Source: Algoriphagus formosus (GTDB lineage Bacteria > Bacteroidota > Bacteroidia > Cytophagales > Cyclobacteriaceae). From it: 64,000 bases of DNA. This document shows, piece after piece, positions 1-8,789 of the stretch. Positions within the stretch are counted from its first letter, which is position 1; every line of letters begins with the position of its first letter. Position numbers and translations under genes: made by a program. The stretch spans positions 62,001 through 126,000 of the forward strand of contig NZ_NIUC01000003.1 in the NCBI RefSeq assembly GCF_002807035.1. Reading direction: 5' to 3'. The notes under the pieces are model-generated. The model had not been told where the DNA came from, searched no databases, and was given only the letters and a program-made list of their open reading frames with translations.

Positions 1-825
1 AAGGAGGTTTCGGCAGCCTACCTCAAATCATTTTATGCCCGAGAACGAATCTATAATTTGGTTTATCTGGACAGTATTTATGGGCAGTTTGCGAAAGCCT
101 CGGCACGTCGTTTTGAGTTGGGAGAGAGTAATCTGCTGGAGAAGCTTACCGCAGAAAGCAAGGAACAGGAACTTTCGATACGACTGAATGCAGCCCGTCG
201 GGATTATGAATCCTCACTGATTGAATTGAGGAGATTACTTTTCGTGGACGATAGCCTAGTTCTCGCCGACGAAGAGCCTTTATTGAGTTTGCAACAAAAT
301 GACGAAATAACTCATCCCCTGACTATGATGCTGGAAGCTGAAATCCGAAAGGCTGATTTTCAGGTCAAGGAGGCGAGAAGGAGTTTTTTGCCTGACCTGA
401 GTCTGGAAGTTTTCAATGGGAGTAATCCCGGGATCAATGCCCAGAATTACCCTGGATTTCAAGCGGGCGTTTCTATTCCCCTGTTTTTTGGATCAAATAA
501 ATCCAAATTGAATGCGGCTTCATTCTTCCAGGAGGAAATTCAACTCCAATCACAGGCGGTGACTCAATCATTAAATGCACGAAGTGAGCAGCTGAAAAAT
601 GAAATATCCAAAAACCGCTCGACTTTAGATTATTATGAGGAGGAGGGGCTAAGCCTTGCCGAGCAATTGGAAACACAGGCTACCCGATCTTTCCAGGAGG
701 GTGAAATAGACTTCCTGCAGCTGGTACAGCTCCTCGAAAATTCCCGAAATATCCGACTTCAATACTTACAAAGTAAGCTGGACTATCAGCTTGCTAAGCT
801 CGAACTCATTTACTTGACGATCTGA
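1..825 (+). CDS. TolC/CusC-like outer membrane efflux protein (C-terminal part)
   Basis: The reading frame is open from base 1, so the N-terminus lies outside the window; 274 residues remain. The visible part is a long helical, Gln/Leu/Ala-rich protein with the segment AGVSIPLFFGSNKSK, which is typical of the second half of trimeric outer membrane factor proteins, where strands of the beta-barrel alternate with periplasmic coiled-coil helices. The family forms the outer membrane exit duct of tripartite RND efflux pumps. Its stop codon shares one base with the start of the adaptor gene (TGATG), so the two are translationally coupled. The inner membrane pump (CusA/CzcA type) would be expected just upstream, outside the window. 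The substrate (metal ion or drug) cannot be read from this fragment. Confidence 0.85.
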   Translation, partial: KEVSAAYLKSFYARERIYNLVYLDSIYGQFAKASARRFELGESNLLEKLTAESKEQELSIRLNAARRDYESSLIELRRLLFVDDSLVLADEEPLLSLQQNDEITHPLTMMLEAEIRKADFQVKEARRSFLPDLSLEVFNGSNPGINAQNYPGFQAGVSIPLFFGSNKSKLNAASFFQEEIQLQSQAVTQSLNARSEQLKNEISKNRSTLDYYEEEGLSLAEQLETQATRSFQEGEIDFLQLVQLLENSRNIRLQYLQSKLDYQLAKLELIYLTI

Positions 826-1970
826 TGAATTTACATTTAAGAAAAATCTCATTTATTCTCTTATTCCCTTTGGCTATATCCTGTCAGAAAAAAGACGATT
901 CGTCGGAAGGAATAGAAGTAGAGGCGGCAGAAGTAGCAGCTTCATCTCAGATTCAACTTTCTCAAAGCCAGTTTAATGCGTTGAAGATGGAGTGGGGATC
1001 CATTGAGGCTCGAAATCTATCTGAGCAACTCAGTCTTCAAGGCATGGTGCGCGTACCCACAGAAGGGCGGCAGGACGTTTCTGCGATTTATGGGGGCTAC
1101 GTTTCTGGCCTTACTCTAATTGAAGGTGAAGCCATTCGACGTGGTCAGGTTTTGTTTTATCTCGAGAATCCTGAGTTTGTCAACCTTCAGCAATCCTATC
1201 TGGAGACCCAAAGTCAGATGCAATATTTGAAAGCGGAGTATGATCGTCAACAGACCCTGTATTCCGAGCAGATTTCTGCACAAAAAAACTTCCTAAAAGC
1301 TGAGGCTGATTTTCGGACTTCTGAGGCCAAATTGGCTGGGTTGGAGCAACAGCTTTTACTGTTAAAGATTGACCCAAAAGCGCTTGAGCCGGGAAAAATT
1401 CGCTCAAAAATCCCAGTTTACTCACCCATCAATGGCTTTGTGGAAAGTATTCATGCAGTGCCGGGAAGTTATCTCAATGCCACAGATAAAGCACTGACTT
1501 TATTGAACCGAGATCACCTGCATGTAGAGCTAATTGTGTATGAGAAGGATGCTAGGAAATTGAAAATTGGCCAAAAAGTAACGGTTTCAATCCCTGATTT
1601 GAAGGAAGATCAGATCCAGGCAGAGGTCTATGTCATCAGTCAATCTATCAATTCGGAAAGACAGGTAATGGTGCATGCTCATTTGGTAGACGAAAGCATG
1701 GAAAAATACTTGGTGCCGGGGATGTACTTGGAGGCAAAGTTAGATTTGGAGGATAGACCATCAAAGGTAGTTCCAGAAAGCGCTGTGGTAGAGGTAGATG
1801 GCTTGAATTATATTTTGATTCAAAGTGAAAAAACGGAAAGTGGATACCTCCTGGAAAAAGTAGAAGTTCAAATAGTAGGAAGCCAAGAAGGATATTTGGC
1901 GATTAAACCTTCTATTGATTTGGATGAAAGTGCGGTTATTTTGATCAAAGGGGCGTTTGGGTTGATGTAA
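825..1970 (+). CDS. RND efflux periplasmic adaptor lipoprotein (HlyD/CusB family)
   Basis: This 381-residue protein starts with a lipoprotein signal peptide ending in a lipobox (LAIS-C, Cys20), so it should be anchored in a membrane facing the periplasm. A biotinyl-lipoyl-like half motif (GGYVSGLTLIEGEAI) near residues 86-100 is followed by a Gln/Glu-rich coiled-coil hairpin (about 120-185), then the second lipoyl half (VYSPINGFVESI) and beta-barrel segments. This is the domain order of membrane fusion proteins that bridge an inner membrane RND pump to a TolC-like channel. It overlaps the channel gene by one base. The order pump-channel-adaptor is common for CusABC/CzcABC-like systems in Bacteroidota, so metal efflux is the better guess, but no His/Met-rich metal-binding tail is present to prove it. 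Confidence 0.85.
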   Translation: MNLHLRKISFILLFPLAISCQKKDDSSEGIEVEAAEVAASSQIQLSQSQFNALKMEWGSIEARNLSEQLSLQGMVRVPTEGRQDVSAIYGGYVSGLTLIEGEAIRRGQVLFYLENPEFVNLQQSYLETQSQMQYLKAEYDRQQTLYSEQISAQKNFLKAEADFRTSEAKLAGLEQQLLLLKIDPKALEPGKIRSKIPVYSPINGFVESIHAVPGSYLNATDKALTLLNRDHLHVELIVYEKDARKLKIGQKVTVSIPDLKEDQIQAEVYVISQSINSERQVMVHAHLVDESMEKYLVPGMYLEAKLDLEDRPSKVVPESAVVEVDGLNYILIQSEKTESGYLLEKVEVQIVGSQEGYLAIKPSIDLDESAVILIKGAFGLM

Positions 1971-2063
1971 TTCTTGTTCTTGCCGGGATAGTAAGCGATT
2001 TTTCTTAAATTAAAATTTAACAGCTCGCTGAATTTTTGATACGAGGGCTTTTGTATTTCCATC

Positions 2064-3155
2064 ATGGTAAAAAACTTTTATTTATTAGTATTCTGCTTGA
2101 TATCCCCGTGGGGGATTGCCCATGCACAAAAAGTCACGAAAACTGAAAACGTAATTCTGATCACTTTTGATGGTCTGCGGTGGCAAGAGCTCTTTAAGGG
2201 CGCGGATTCATTAATGGTAGATGATACAGGATTAATTGATACGCCAGGGTCTCTTTTGGCAGATTACTGGCATACCGATTCAAAAAAGCGCCGTGAGATG
2301 CTGTTTCCGTTCTTTTGGAGCACCATAGCCGCTGAGGGGCAATTGTACGGAAACAGGCTTTTTGGAAACAAAGTGGATAATAGTAATAAAATGTGGTTTT
2401 CCTATCCCGGATACAATGAGGTTCTTTCTGGCTTTGCGGATGATGAGCGGATCAATTCCAATTCGAAAATCAATAATCCTAATGTCACTTTCCTTGAGTA
2501 TCTCAATCAAATGCCAGAATATAATGGTAAGGTGATGGCTTTCGGTTCTTGGGATGTCTTCCCTTATATCATCAATGAAGAGCGTAGCGGCGTACCTGTC
2601 AATGCTGGCTTTGATCTGGCTGAAGGAGATGATCTGACGGATGTAGAAAGAACAGTCAATCGGATACAGCAAGAGATTCGCGGTCCTTGGGGAAGTGTCC
2701 GGCTGGATCCATTTACCCATCACTATGCGATGGAAGGTTTGAAAAAGCACAGACCAAAAGTTATGTACATTGCCTATGGAGAGACGGATGATTGGGCACA
2801 TGGAGGCAAGTATGATCAATATATTTGGTCGGCTCATCAAACGGACGCCTACATCAAGGAGATTTGGGATTGGGTTCAATCAGATTCTGAGTATAAGGAC
2901 AAAACAACCTTAATCATTTCTACAGACCATGGACGGGGGATCACCAAAACGTCTTGGAAAGATCATGGCGCTTCAGTACCCGAAAGTGGAGAAATCTGGA
3001 TGATGGCGATAGGACCTGATACTCCGGCTTCAGGTGAAATGAAAATTGAAGGACAGTGGAATTCAGCACAAATAGCCCGAACGCTGTTTAAGCTACTGGG
3101 TTTGGAATATCCAGATAATAAAGCCGGCTCAGTGATCGATGATATGATTCAATAA
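2064..3155 (+). CDS. exported alkaline phosphatase superfamily protein
   Basis: A signal peptide (MVKNFYLLVFCLISPWGIAHA) precedes a 340-residue enzyme of the alkaline phosphatase/phosphodiesterase superfamily. Superfamily landmarks are visible: the first metal-ligand segment ILITFDGLRWQELF (about residues 31-44), a nucleophile-region segment SYPGYNEVLSG (about 113-123), the second ligand set DDWAHGG (Asp242, Asp243, His246) and the third, TDHGRG (Asp288, His289). These are the expected two-zinc-site residues. The enzyme probably hydrolyses a phosphate mono- or diester, or possibly a sulfate ester, in the periplasm. No neighbour names the substrate. It begins about 90 bp after the efflux operon and I see no clear TAnnTTTG promoter box in that gap. 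Confidence 0.8.
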   Translation: MVKNFYLLVFCLISPWGIAHAQKVTKTENVILITFDGLRWQELFKGADSLMVDDTGLIDTPGSLLADYWHTDSKKRREMLFPFFWSTIAAEGQLYGNRLFGNKVDNSNKMWFSYPGYNEVLSGFADDERINSNSKINNPNVTFLEYLNQMPEYNGKVMAFGSWDVFPYIINEERSGVPVNAGFDLAEGDDLTDVERTVNRIQQEIRGPWGSVRLDPFTHHYAMEGLKKHRPKVMYIAYGETDDWAHGGKYDQYIWSAHQTDAYIKEIWDWVQSDSEYKDKTTLIISTDHGRGITKTSWKDHGASVPESGEIWMMAIGPDTPASGEMKIEGQWNSAQIARTLFKLLGLEYPDNKAGSVIDDMIQ

Positions 3156-3431
3156 ATAGATTCTCTTCTCTTTTGCTGAATAGTACTTTACCTATCCATT
3201 CACTAACTTAGCGAAAGCAACGCTTGATATTGATGGGAAGAGAAGGTGCACTTGAATAGGATTTCCGGATATATAGGCAGGCTTGGTAAATTGTAATTTC
3301 GCGATCAATCGATTAAACTCGAAGCAGGTGACTCTATGCTTTTTGACGGAAGATTAGAGCACAATCCCGTTAATTTGGGTAATACAACCTGTCAAATGCT
3401 AGTGGTATATTTTTTCGAATAATCATCAGGA
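3156..3431. other. intergenic region, no gene seen
   Basis: These 276 bases carry no convincing open frame, RNA gene or terminator hairpin. A near-match to the -7 box (TATATTTT, 3405-3412) lies 20 bp before the next gene, but I find no -33 partner at the right distance. Confidence 0.4.
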
Positions 3432-4058
3432 ATGGTACTAAATGTGAAGCACTTCATTTGTTTGATTGGAATAATCCTCGTGGCTCTAAGCTCTTCTTTT
3501 GCCCAAACCGGCTACAAGGATGAATTGGGTCGGGAGATCAGTCGTGAGTATTTTGAAAAGCAGATTTTGGAAGGTCCCTATTTTGGGATTCCCGATGGTA
3601 CTGGAGGTAAAATGCTCGTTCACCGCATGCCAGTTGGACTTTTGGACGATCCTGCGATTTTTTTTCAGAAGACAGGAAATGAGAGAGTGTTTCAGGAAGG
3701 AAAGATGTTGCTGGTTATTTATTATCCCGGCAAGGATGAGTGTAACTCCTCCGGTCAGGGAAATAATGCCAATTCTTTTCAGAAGGAACATAAAACTCTC
3801 CTCAAATGGGCTTCAAAATTTGAAGCGACAGAGCCAGTTTACCTTTATGCTAACCCAAGTGGTTTGGAGAAATATCAAGGAAAAATTCTCTGGCAACCGG
3901 ATCCGGAGAACATATTCGAAAAGCAGTTTTTTCGATATCCATATCCCTGCGGAAGTTTTGTGGTCATTCATCCAAATGGAACTTTTCGTGGGATTTTGGG
4001 AGGATATCCCTTGTCCCAAGTGGAAGTGGCGATGAAGAAATTGAGGAAGGGTGAATAG
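3432..4058 (+). CDS. exported protein of unknown function, thioredoxin-like fold possible
   Basis: The 208-residue product starts with a signal peptide (cleavage near SSFAQ, residue 25). I do not recognise the family. The order of elements resembles a thioredoxin-like fold: a strand MLLVIYYPGKDEC followed by a long helix, a second strand VYLYANPSG, then a proline-containing segment PCGSFVVIHPNGTF that looks like the cis-Pro strand-turn-strand of thioredoxin/AhpC-like proteins. There is no CxxC motif; only two isolated cysteines (in KDEC and YPCGSF) are positioned where a redox pair could form. The start chosen is the ATG that gives a complete signal peptide. The gene stands alone between a phosphatase gene and a convergent minus-strand gene. 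Confidence 0.6.
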   Translation: MVLNVKHFICLIGIILVALSSSFAQTGYKDELGREISREYFEKQILEGPYFGIPDGTGGKMLVHRMPVGLLDDPAIFFQKTGNERVFQEGKMLLVIYYPGKDECNSSGQGNNANSFQKEHKTLLKWASKFEATEPVYLYANPSGLEKYQGKILWQPDPENIFEKQFFRYPYPCGSFVVIHPNGTFRGILGGYPLSQVEVAMKKLRKGE

Positions 4059-4183
4059 CTTTTCGAGTATTCTTCTAAAAACTTTGAGTTGTATTCATGA
4101 TGGAATTTTCAATTCTTTTTGAAAATGAAGATGATATTTTCCTTTTATCTAATAAGAAAATTCTCTGAAGGTAGGCTAAAAGC

Positions 4184-6619
4184 TTATTGTAGTATAATTG
4201 GTTCTGCTTTACCAACAATCCTTATTTCAGCTTTTAAAGCCGGCTTTTCTTCAGGGTTTTTAAACTCGCAATCCAAAGATAGCTTCTGCTCACCAGGTCT
4301 GATCTGAAGTTTTGAAGAGTCGATAGGAAATGATTTAACCTTTATCAAATTTTCATCTAGCCAGTGGACCTCATCGCTGCCTTCATAGCGTAGAGAATGA
4401 CCTTTTTCTAAGGTTACGGGCAAGCTGATCTCGCTACGATTATTAATCTCTAGCTGAATGGATTGAATCGTGGCATCCTCTGCAGTTAAAATGAAATGAA
4501 ATTTGGTGGTTTCAGTTGGATTCGAAAAGGAAAACTCGGTGTAGAGTGGTTCACCTGGCTGTCTCACTTTCTTTTCATGGGTAAATCTACTTACGAAGAC
4601 TTGATGGAGATTCCAGGAGTTTTCGCCAGTTGGTTCGAGATGAAATTCATTGTTGATGTCTTTCATTCGTTCCTTCTGATCCTCGCTAAAGGCATCAGCC
4701 ATCCGAAGCTTTTCCCAATCTCCAATTTGTTGGAAAATTTGATCAACTTGTCCGTTCACTTGAAGGGCTTCCTCTCGAACCACAAAGGCATAACCTGCAT
4801 CGAAGGCTGCGGATCTAGCCAACATCCATTCAATGTCTTCAACAGTGGTATTGGAGCGCATACTGAACCAACCCAACATTCCTGGCATTAGGTTTCGTTG
4901 GAAATAAGCTTGGTTTTTTAAGCGGTATTCTGTTTGACTTTCACGGAATCCCGCATACCAAGGCTCCCCCCAGTTCATTCTGGAGTAGATGTGCCAAAAG
5001 TAATGGGTTGTCCTACTGGCATCTGTGATCAAATGTGATTTGATTTCCTCAGAGAGATTGTTCCACCAGGTAGTGGTGAAAAGAATTTCTCCATAATTGC
5101 CCATTCCTGTGGAGCGATTTCCCTCTAGCCCATCGAAGGAGATTTGCCGAAGACCAGTATAGTTATATAGTTCTGCTAATCTTTCGGCTACCTCTATACT
5201 CAGCTCAGGGTTTGTTAGAAAAACTTTATAAGCATGGTCCGCAAGCTTGCTGACCTGATCTCTTTTCATATGTGATGCCTTTTCTGTTCCCCACGCACCG
5301 CGCTCACAATCGATTAATTTCCAAGGTGCTGAATCAGTCACGGATCCATATCGAATAAGTTCCTTTCCGATTTTGACAGTTTTTAGGTTGTTGTTTTGAT
5401 TTTGGTTGAAAAAGTCAGGCGACTCGATAGGAATCTCTGTTTGATTTTCATCGATGGATGTCGCCAATTCAGTATAGCCTACTATTCCCAAGCGATCATC
5501 AGGGATGGGCGTGATATAGGGATCATTGGTGGTGATGAAATTGGATAGCGTGTGAACACCCACATGTACCCCTTTTTTTTCTGCTTTTTCCACAGAGGCT
5601 CTTAACCCATCCCAACCATTGGGGAAACTTTTAGGATCTAGTTCAAAGTGCCCCCAATTTTTGAATGGGCCGTCATGATATAAATAATTCAGCCCTGCTT
5701 TTTTGACAAGCGCAATGGCTTTTTCAATTGTTTTTTCGGAGAAATTATAGATCAAGTAAGCAGAAGAGGCACTTTTAGAGGTTTTGCCCCATTCTCCATC
5801 AATCATTGGATGAGGAAGTGACTCCGCTAGCTCTATTTTGCCGATGGTTTCTAAGGTTTGTTCTTTTGGACTTCCAAACAAGGCAATTTTGGATCCAATA
5901 ATTCCCCCATCTTCAAATGTTGGCGAAAGAAATCGTTCATGATTTAAATTGGGCACTACGCGTTCTTTCTGTCGATTTCTGGTGTATGCCTGAAGAGTAG
6001 ATCCAAATTCCTCCGGTTTGGCAGCTTCCACCCGGTAGAGGACCATTCTTTTGCCCTTTTCGTCTAAATCTGAAAAGTCATCTTGCTCAAAAATATCGAT
6101 TTCAGGAGTGGCATCATTTTCTTGCCAAGGATATCCGCCTAAAGTTTTTGGATTCAAGGCCTGGATACCAATAGCAAAGTCTTCGCTCCGGACCACTCCA
6201 ATAGTTTCTCCGATTGTTTGATTTATTGTAGTAGGGATGGGACCCCAAGAAAGCCATTCAATTTGGTCTATTCGATTTGCCTTTACAACCTCGAAAGTGA
6301 TATGTGATTTTTTCTCTTCCACCTGGATAATGACCTGCAAGTCACTTTCAAATTCAAAGGTCAATTGCTGATTTTCCTTCTTTACAGTTCGAGGAAAAAT
6401 TATACCATCTCCGGTTTTCAACCTGATCAAGCTGAAATTTTGCCCTTCAGGAAGATATTCCTTTTGACTAATGGTGCTGATAATACCACTTAATTCTCCC
6501 TTCGGACCAATTTCAATTATTAGGTTTTCTGAATTCAGCCGAATGGTATTTGCTTGCTCATTACAAGCGGCTAGTAATAATAAAGAGATGAATAAGATTA
6601 TAAGGAATCGAGCGGACAT
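4184..6619 (-). CDS. large lipoprotein with TIM-barrel-like glycoside hydrolase features
   Basis: The 811-residue product has a lipoprotein signal peptide (lipobox LLAA-C, Cys19). An N-terminal beta-rich part (about 25-260) resembles the supersandwich domain in front of clan GH-D type barrels. The middle part (about 280-620) has barrel-like strands: LNYLYHDGPF (Asp316), KKGVHVGVHT, LRQISFDGLEG (Asp496, Glu499) and MLGWFSMRSN. A C-terminal beta domain (about 665-811) follows. Aspartates at strand ends 316 and 496 are plausible nucleophile and acid/base, as in alpha-galactosidase-like enzymes, but I cannot name a CAZy family. It is the last gene on the strand after the fucose genes, 122 bp below the HAD gene, so a role in glycan breakdown at the outer membrane is inferred from context only. 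Confidence 0.6.
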   Translation of the reverse strand: MSARFLIILFISLLLLAACNEQANTIRLNSENLIIEIGPKGELSGIISTISQKEYLPEGQNFSLIRLKTGDGIIFPRTVKKENQQLTFEFESDLQVIIQVEEKKSHITFEVVKANRIDQIEWLSWGPIPTTINQTIGETIGVVRSEDFAIGIQALNPKTLGGYPWQENDATPEIDIFEQDDFSDLDEKGKRMVLYRVEAAKPEEFGSTLQAYTRNRQKERVVPNLNHERFLSPTFEDGGIIGSKIALFGSPKEQTLETIGKIELAESLPHPMIDGEWGKTSKSASSAYLIYNFSEKTIEKAIALVKKAGLNYLYHDGPFKNWGHFELDPKSFPNGWDGLRASVEKAEKKGVHVGVHTLSNFITTNDPYITPIPDDRLGIVGYTELATSIDENQTEIPIESPDFFNQNQNNNLKTVKIGKELIRYGSVTDSAPWKLIDCERGAWGTEKASHMKRDQVSKLADHAYKVFLTNPELSIEVAERLAELYNYTGLRQISFDGLEGNRSTGMGNYGEILFTTTWWNNLSEEIKSHLITDASRTTHYFWHIYSRMNWGEPWYAGFRESQTEYRLKNQAYFQRNLMPGMLGWFSMRSNTTVEDIEWMLARSAAFDAGYAFVVREEALQVNGQVDQIFQQIGDWEKLRMADAFSEDQKERMKDINNEFHLEPTGENSWNLHQVFVSRFTHEKKVRQPGEPLYTEFSFSNPTETTKFHFILTAEDATIQSIQLEINNRSEISLPVTLEKGHSLRYEGSDEVHWLDENLIKVKSFPIDSSKLQIRPGEQKLSLDCEFKNPEEKPALKAEIRIVGKAEPIILQ

Positions 6620-6741
6620 AGGGGTTGGGTTTTAGCATAAAAAGTCCAAAGTAAGATAGTGGTCATGAACTTATAATCGTAAATGACATTCAAAAAATAG
6701 GAAACTTTTTGAATTTATCTCTTCCTTTTTGCCACGTAAGT

Positions 6742-7434
6742 CTAGATTCCCCGAATCACCTCTGTTGCTAAACTTATGTTTTCTACCGTATGGAATCGCT
6801 CGTGGGAAATTTCATGATCCACTTGCTCATGAATCCAGGTCACATGAAAAGGAATGTGAATAGCATAAGCCCCTAATTCCAGAACCGGCAGGATATCTGA
6901 TTTCAGACTGTTTCCAAGCATTAAAAAGTCCTCTGGACTTACATCCAAATGCCTAATCAATTTGGCAAAATCTTCCACCCGCTTTTCGCTCATGATCTCA
7001 ATGTGATGGAAATATTTCTCCAAACCTGATTTGTTTAGCTTTCGCTCTTGATCAACCAAGTCTCCCTTTGTTGCGAGGACCATTCGGTAGTCACCGTTTA
7101 AGGAAGTGAGGACCTCTTCTACTCCCGGTAGGAGTTCCACGGGCTTTTGAAGCATTTCTTGGCCTATGGAAAGGATTTTTTCTACCAATGAAACGGGGAC
7201 TTTTTGGTCTGAAATGCGCATGGCTGTTTCGATCATCGAAAGCATGAAGCCTTTGATTCCATAGCCATAAAGAGCCAAATTTTCAATTTCTGTTCGATAC
7301 AGCTCTTTCAGAATGGCATGTGCGGGCATAAAATCTTCCAGAAGCGAACAGAATTTCTCCTCAGCTTCACGGAAAAAGGGTTCATTTACCCAAAGTGTAT
7401 CATCCGCGTCGAAGGCAATTACTTTGATCGGCAT
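6742..7434 (-). CDS. HAD-family hydrolase
   Basis: The 230-residue cytoplasmic protein shows the haloacid dehalogenase-like motifs in order: motif I FDADDTLW (Asp9 nucleophile, Asp11 acid/base), motif II with ATKG (about residue 120), a Lys in the FAKLIRHL region, and motif IV GNSLKSD with the second Mg-binding Asp. The helical insert between motifs I and II is a C1 cap, so a small phosphorylated metabolite is the likely substrate. It follows the esterase gene with a one-base gap and is probably co-transcribed with it. Whether it belongs to sugar metabolism or is a housekeeping phosphatase cannot be decided from sequence. Confidence 0.8.
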   Translation of the reverse strand: MPIKVIAFDADDTLWVNEPFFREAEEKFCSLLEDFMPAHAILKELYRTEIENLALYGYGIKGFMLSMIETAMRISDQKVPVSLVEKILSIGQEMLQKPVELLPGVEEVLTSLNGDYRMVLATKGDLVDQERKLNKSGLEKYFHHIEIMSEKRVEDFAKLIRHLDVSPEDFLMLGNSLKSDILPVLELGAYAIHIPFHVTWIHEQVDHEISHERFHTVENISLATEVIRGI

Positions 7435-7435
7435 C

Positions 7436-8350
7436 TCAATTCAAATTATTGATCCAGTCTAAAAGAACTTCCCGCCAGTTTGCTACTGCGCCTCTTCCCA
7501 TGCCAAAAGCAAATCCATGACCGCCTTTTGGATAGATATGCAAGGAAGCTTCTACTCCAGCAGCGTGGAGCGCTTGATAGTAGAGGATGCTGTTTTCCAG
7601 TGGAACTGCTTGATCATCCTGTGCGTGGATCAAAAAGGTAGGCGGGGTGTTTTCGTCTACATTCAACTCATTTGAAAAACGTGTGACAAGATCAGGATCA
7701 GGATTTTCTCCCAAAAGATTCTTTTTGGAACCACCATGGGTAAATCGCTCATTGAAGGTAATAACCGGGTAGACCAAAATCGAAAAATCAGGTCTGGCGG
7801 AAAGCAAGTCAATGGAATCAAGCTCGCGATCCAACTGATGAGCATATTGCGTGCTTAAGGTGGAGGCTAAGTGACCTCCTGCTGAGAAACCCATTATTCC
7901 GATTTGATTCGGATCTATGTTCCATTCTTCAGCCTGGTGTCTGACTAGTCTCAAAGCCCGCTGTGCGTCTAGCAGCGGTACTTCTTTGGGATCAGTCAAG
8001 GACTTAGAGATGGGAAGTCTATACTTGACGACTATTCCGGCAATTCCCTGGGAGTTGAGCCATTTGGCAAAATCAGTACCTTCCCAATCATAAGCAAGAA
8101 TCCCATAGCCTCCTCCTGGAAAAATCAAAACAGCTTTCCCGGTGGCAATTTGTTTGGTGGGAAGATATACTTCAATGGTCGGAATTTGCACATTGGAAAT
8201 CCTAAGAATTCCTTCCTGAATCGCCTCTTCTTGAAGGTTCATTTCCTTTTGCAAAGGAGGAGTGTTCTCCCACAAGGGGATGATATGGTTTTGTGAAAAA
8301 CCAGCCAGAGATATGAATAAAAGGGTGAATAGAATTAAATAATGTTTCAT
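7436..8350 (-). CDS. exported alpha/beta hydrolase, carbohydrate esterase-like
   Basis: A signal peptide (MKHYLILFTLLFISLAGFSQ) is followed by an alpha/beta-hydrolase core. The oxyanion region is FPGGGYG, the nucleophile elbow is GFSAGGH, the acid is in IHAQDDQAVP and the base is in PKGGHGFAFG; all three catalytic positions are present. The length (304) and motifs fit the BD-FAE/acetyl-xylan-esterase-like exported lipase group that removes acyl groups from polysaccharides. It is downstream of the L-fucose genes on the same strand, 87 bp from the mutarotase gene, so it may deacetylate a fucose-containing glycan before uptake. That substrate link is inference. Confidence 0.8.
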   Translation of the reverse strand: MKHYLILFTLLFISLAGFSQNHIIPLWENTPPLQKEMNLQEEAIQEGILRISNVQIPTIEVYLPTKQIATGKAVLIFPGGGYGILAYDWEGTDFAKWLNSQGIAGIVVKYRLPISKSLTDPKEVPLLDAQRALRLVRHQAEEWNIDPNQIGIMGFSAGGHLASTLSTQYAHQLDRELDSIDLLSARPDFSILVYPVITFNERFTHGGSKKNLLGENPDPDLVTRFSNELNVDENTPPTFLIHAQDDQAVPLENSILYYQALHAAGVEASLHIYPKGGHGFAFGMGRGAVANWREVLLDWINNLN

Positions 8351-8437
8351 CTGTTTTTATTTCGATTTTCAATGGTCATAACTTGTCCCTTAAGAAGGTT
8401 GGGATGTAATCCATGCCTACTTGAGGTAGGATCGATT

Positions 8438-8785
8438 TCAGGGTCTTTCTTCAGCTTTAAATTCAAAAATTTGATCCATCAAAGCCCATCGCCAGTTGGG
8501 AGGTGTTCCGGGGAGGTTGCTTTGGTATTGTCCGACAAAAGCTTCCCATTCCTGCACTTTTGGATTGGCATTATCTAGTGCGGCTTTTTTTTCGAAAGTA
8601 AATTCACCATCGGTCTTCATGATCATGGTCAGACGATTTTTCCATCGATAAATGGACATTTGTAAAATTCCAGCTTCTCGAATACTTTCTAAAATAGGCT
8701 CAGAGACGGCTTGATGGCATGTATCGTATGCTTCAATTGCCTCAGGCTCATCCTTCAGATCGCAGATCAAAACGAATGTTTGCAT
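8438..8785 (-). CDS. L-rhamnose/L-fucose mutarotase family protein
   Basis: The 115-residue protein matches the RhaM-like (DUF718) family in length and layout: a ferredoxin-like dimeric alpha-beta barrel beginning FVLICDLKDEPEAIEAYD, an internal conserved His (TCHQAV), a YRWKNRL strand, and a C-terminal WRWALMDQIFEF. These proteins interconvert anomers of 6-deoxyhexoses. Because it sits four bases after fucP and all upstream genes belong to an L-fucose pathway, L-fucose is the likely substrate here. It supplies the anomer used by L-fucose dehydrogenase. Confidence 0.82.
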   Translation of the reverse strand: MQTFVLICDLKDEPEAIEAYDTCHQAVSEPILESIREAGILQMSIYRWKNRLTMIMKTDGEFTFEKKAALDNANPKVQEWEAFVGQYQSNLPGTPPNWRWALMDQIFEFKAEERP

Positions 8786-8789
8786 GGGT

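Noticed and set aside
2280..2879. 199-codon open frame antisense to the phosphatase gene
   Set aside because: Conserved metal-ligand motifs lie on the plus strand; the antisense translation shows no family features.
3499..4035. 178-codon frame in another frame over the exported protein at 3432
   Set aside because: The overlapping frame lacks a signal peptide and is rich in Arg/Phe/Trp/Cys; the frame chosen has a clean signal peptide and an ordered fold pattern.
6688..6714. ATTCAAAAA/TTTTTGAAT hairpin upstream of the 811-residue lipoprotein gene
   Set aside because: The stem is almost all A-T and there is no T run after it; it is too weak to call a terminator or operator.
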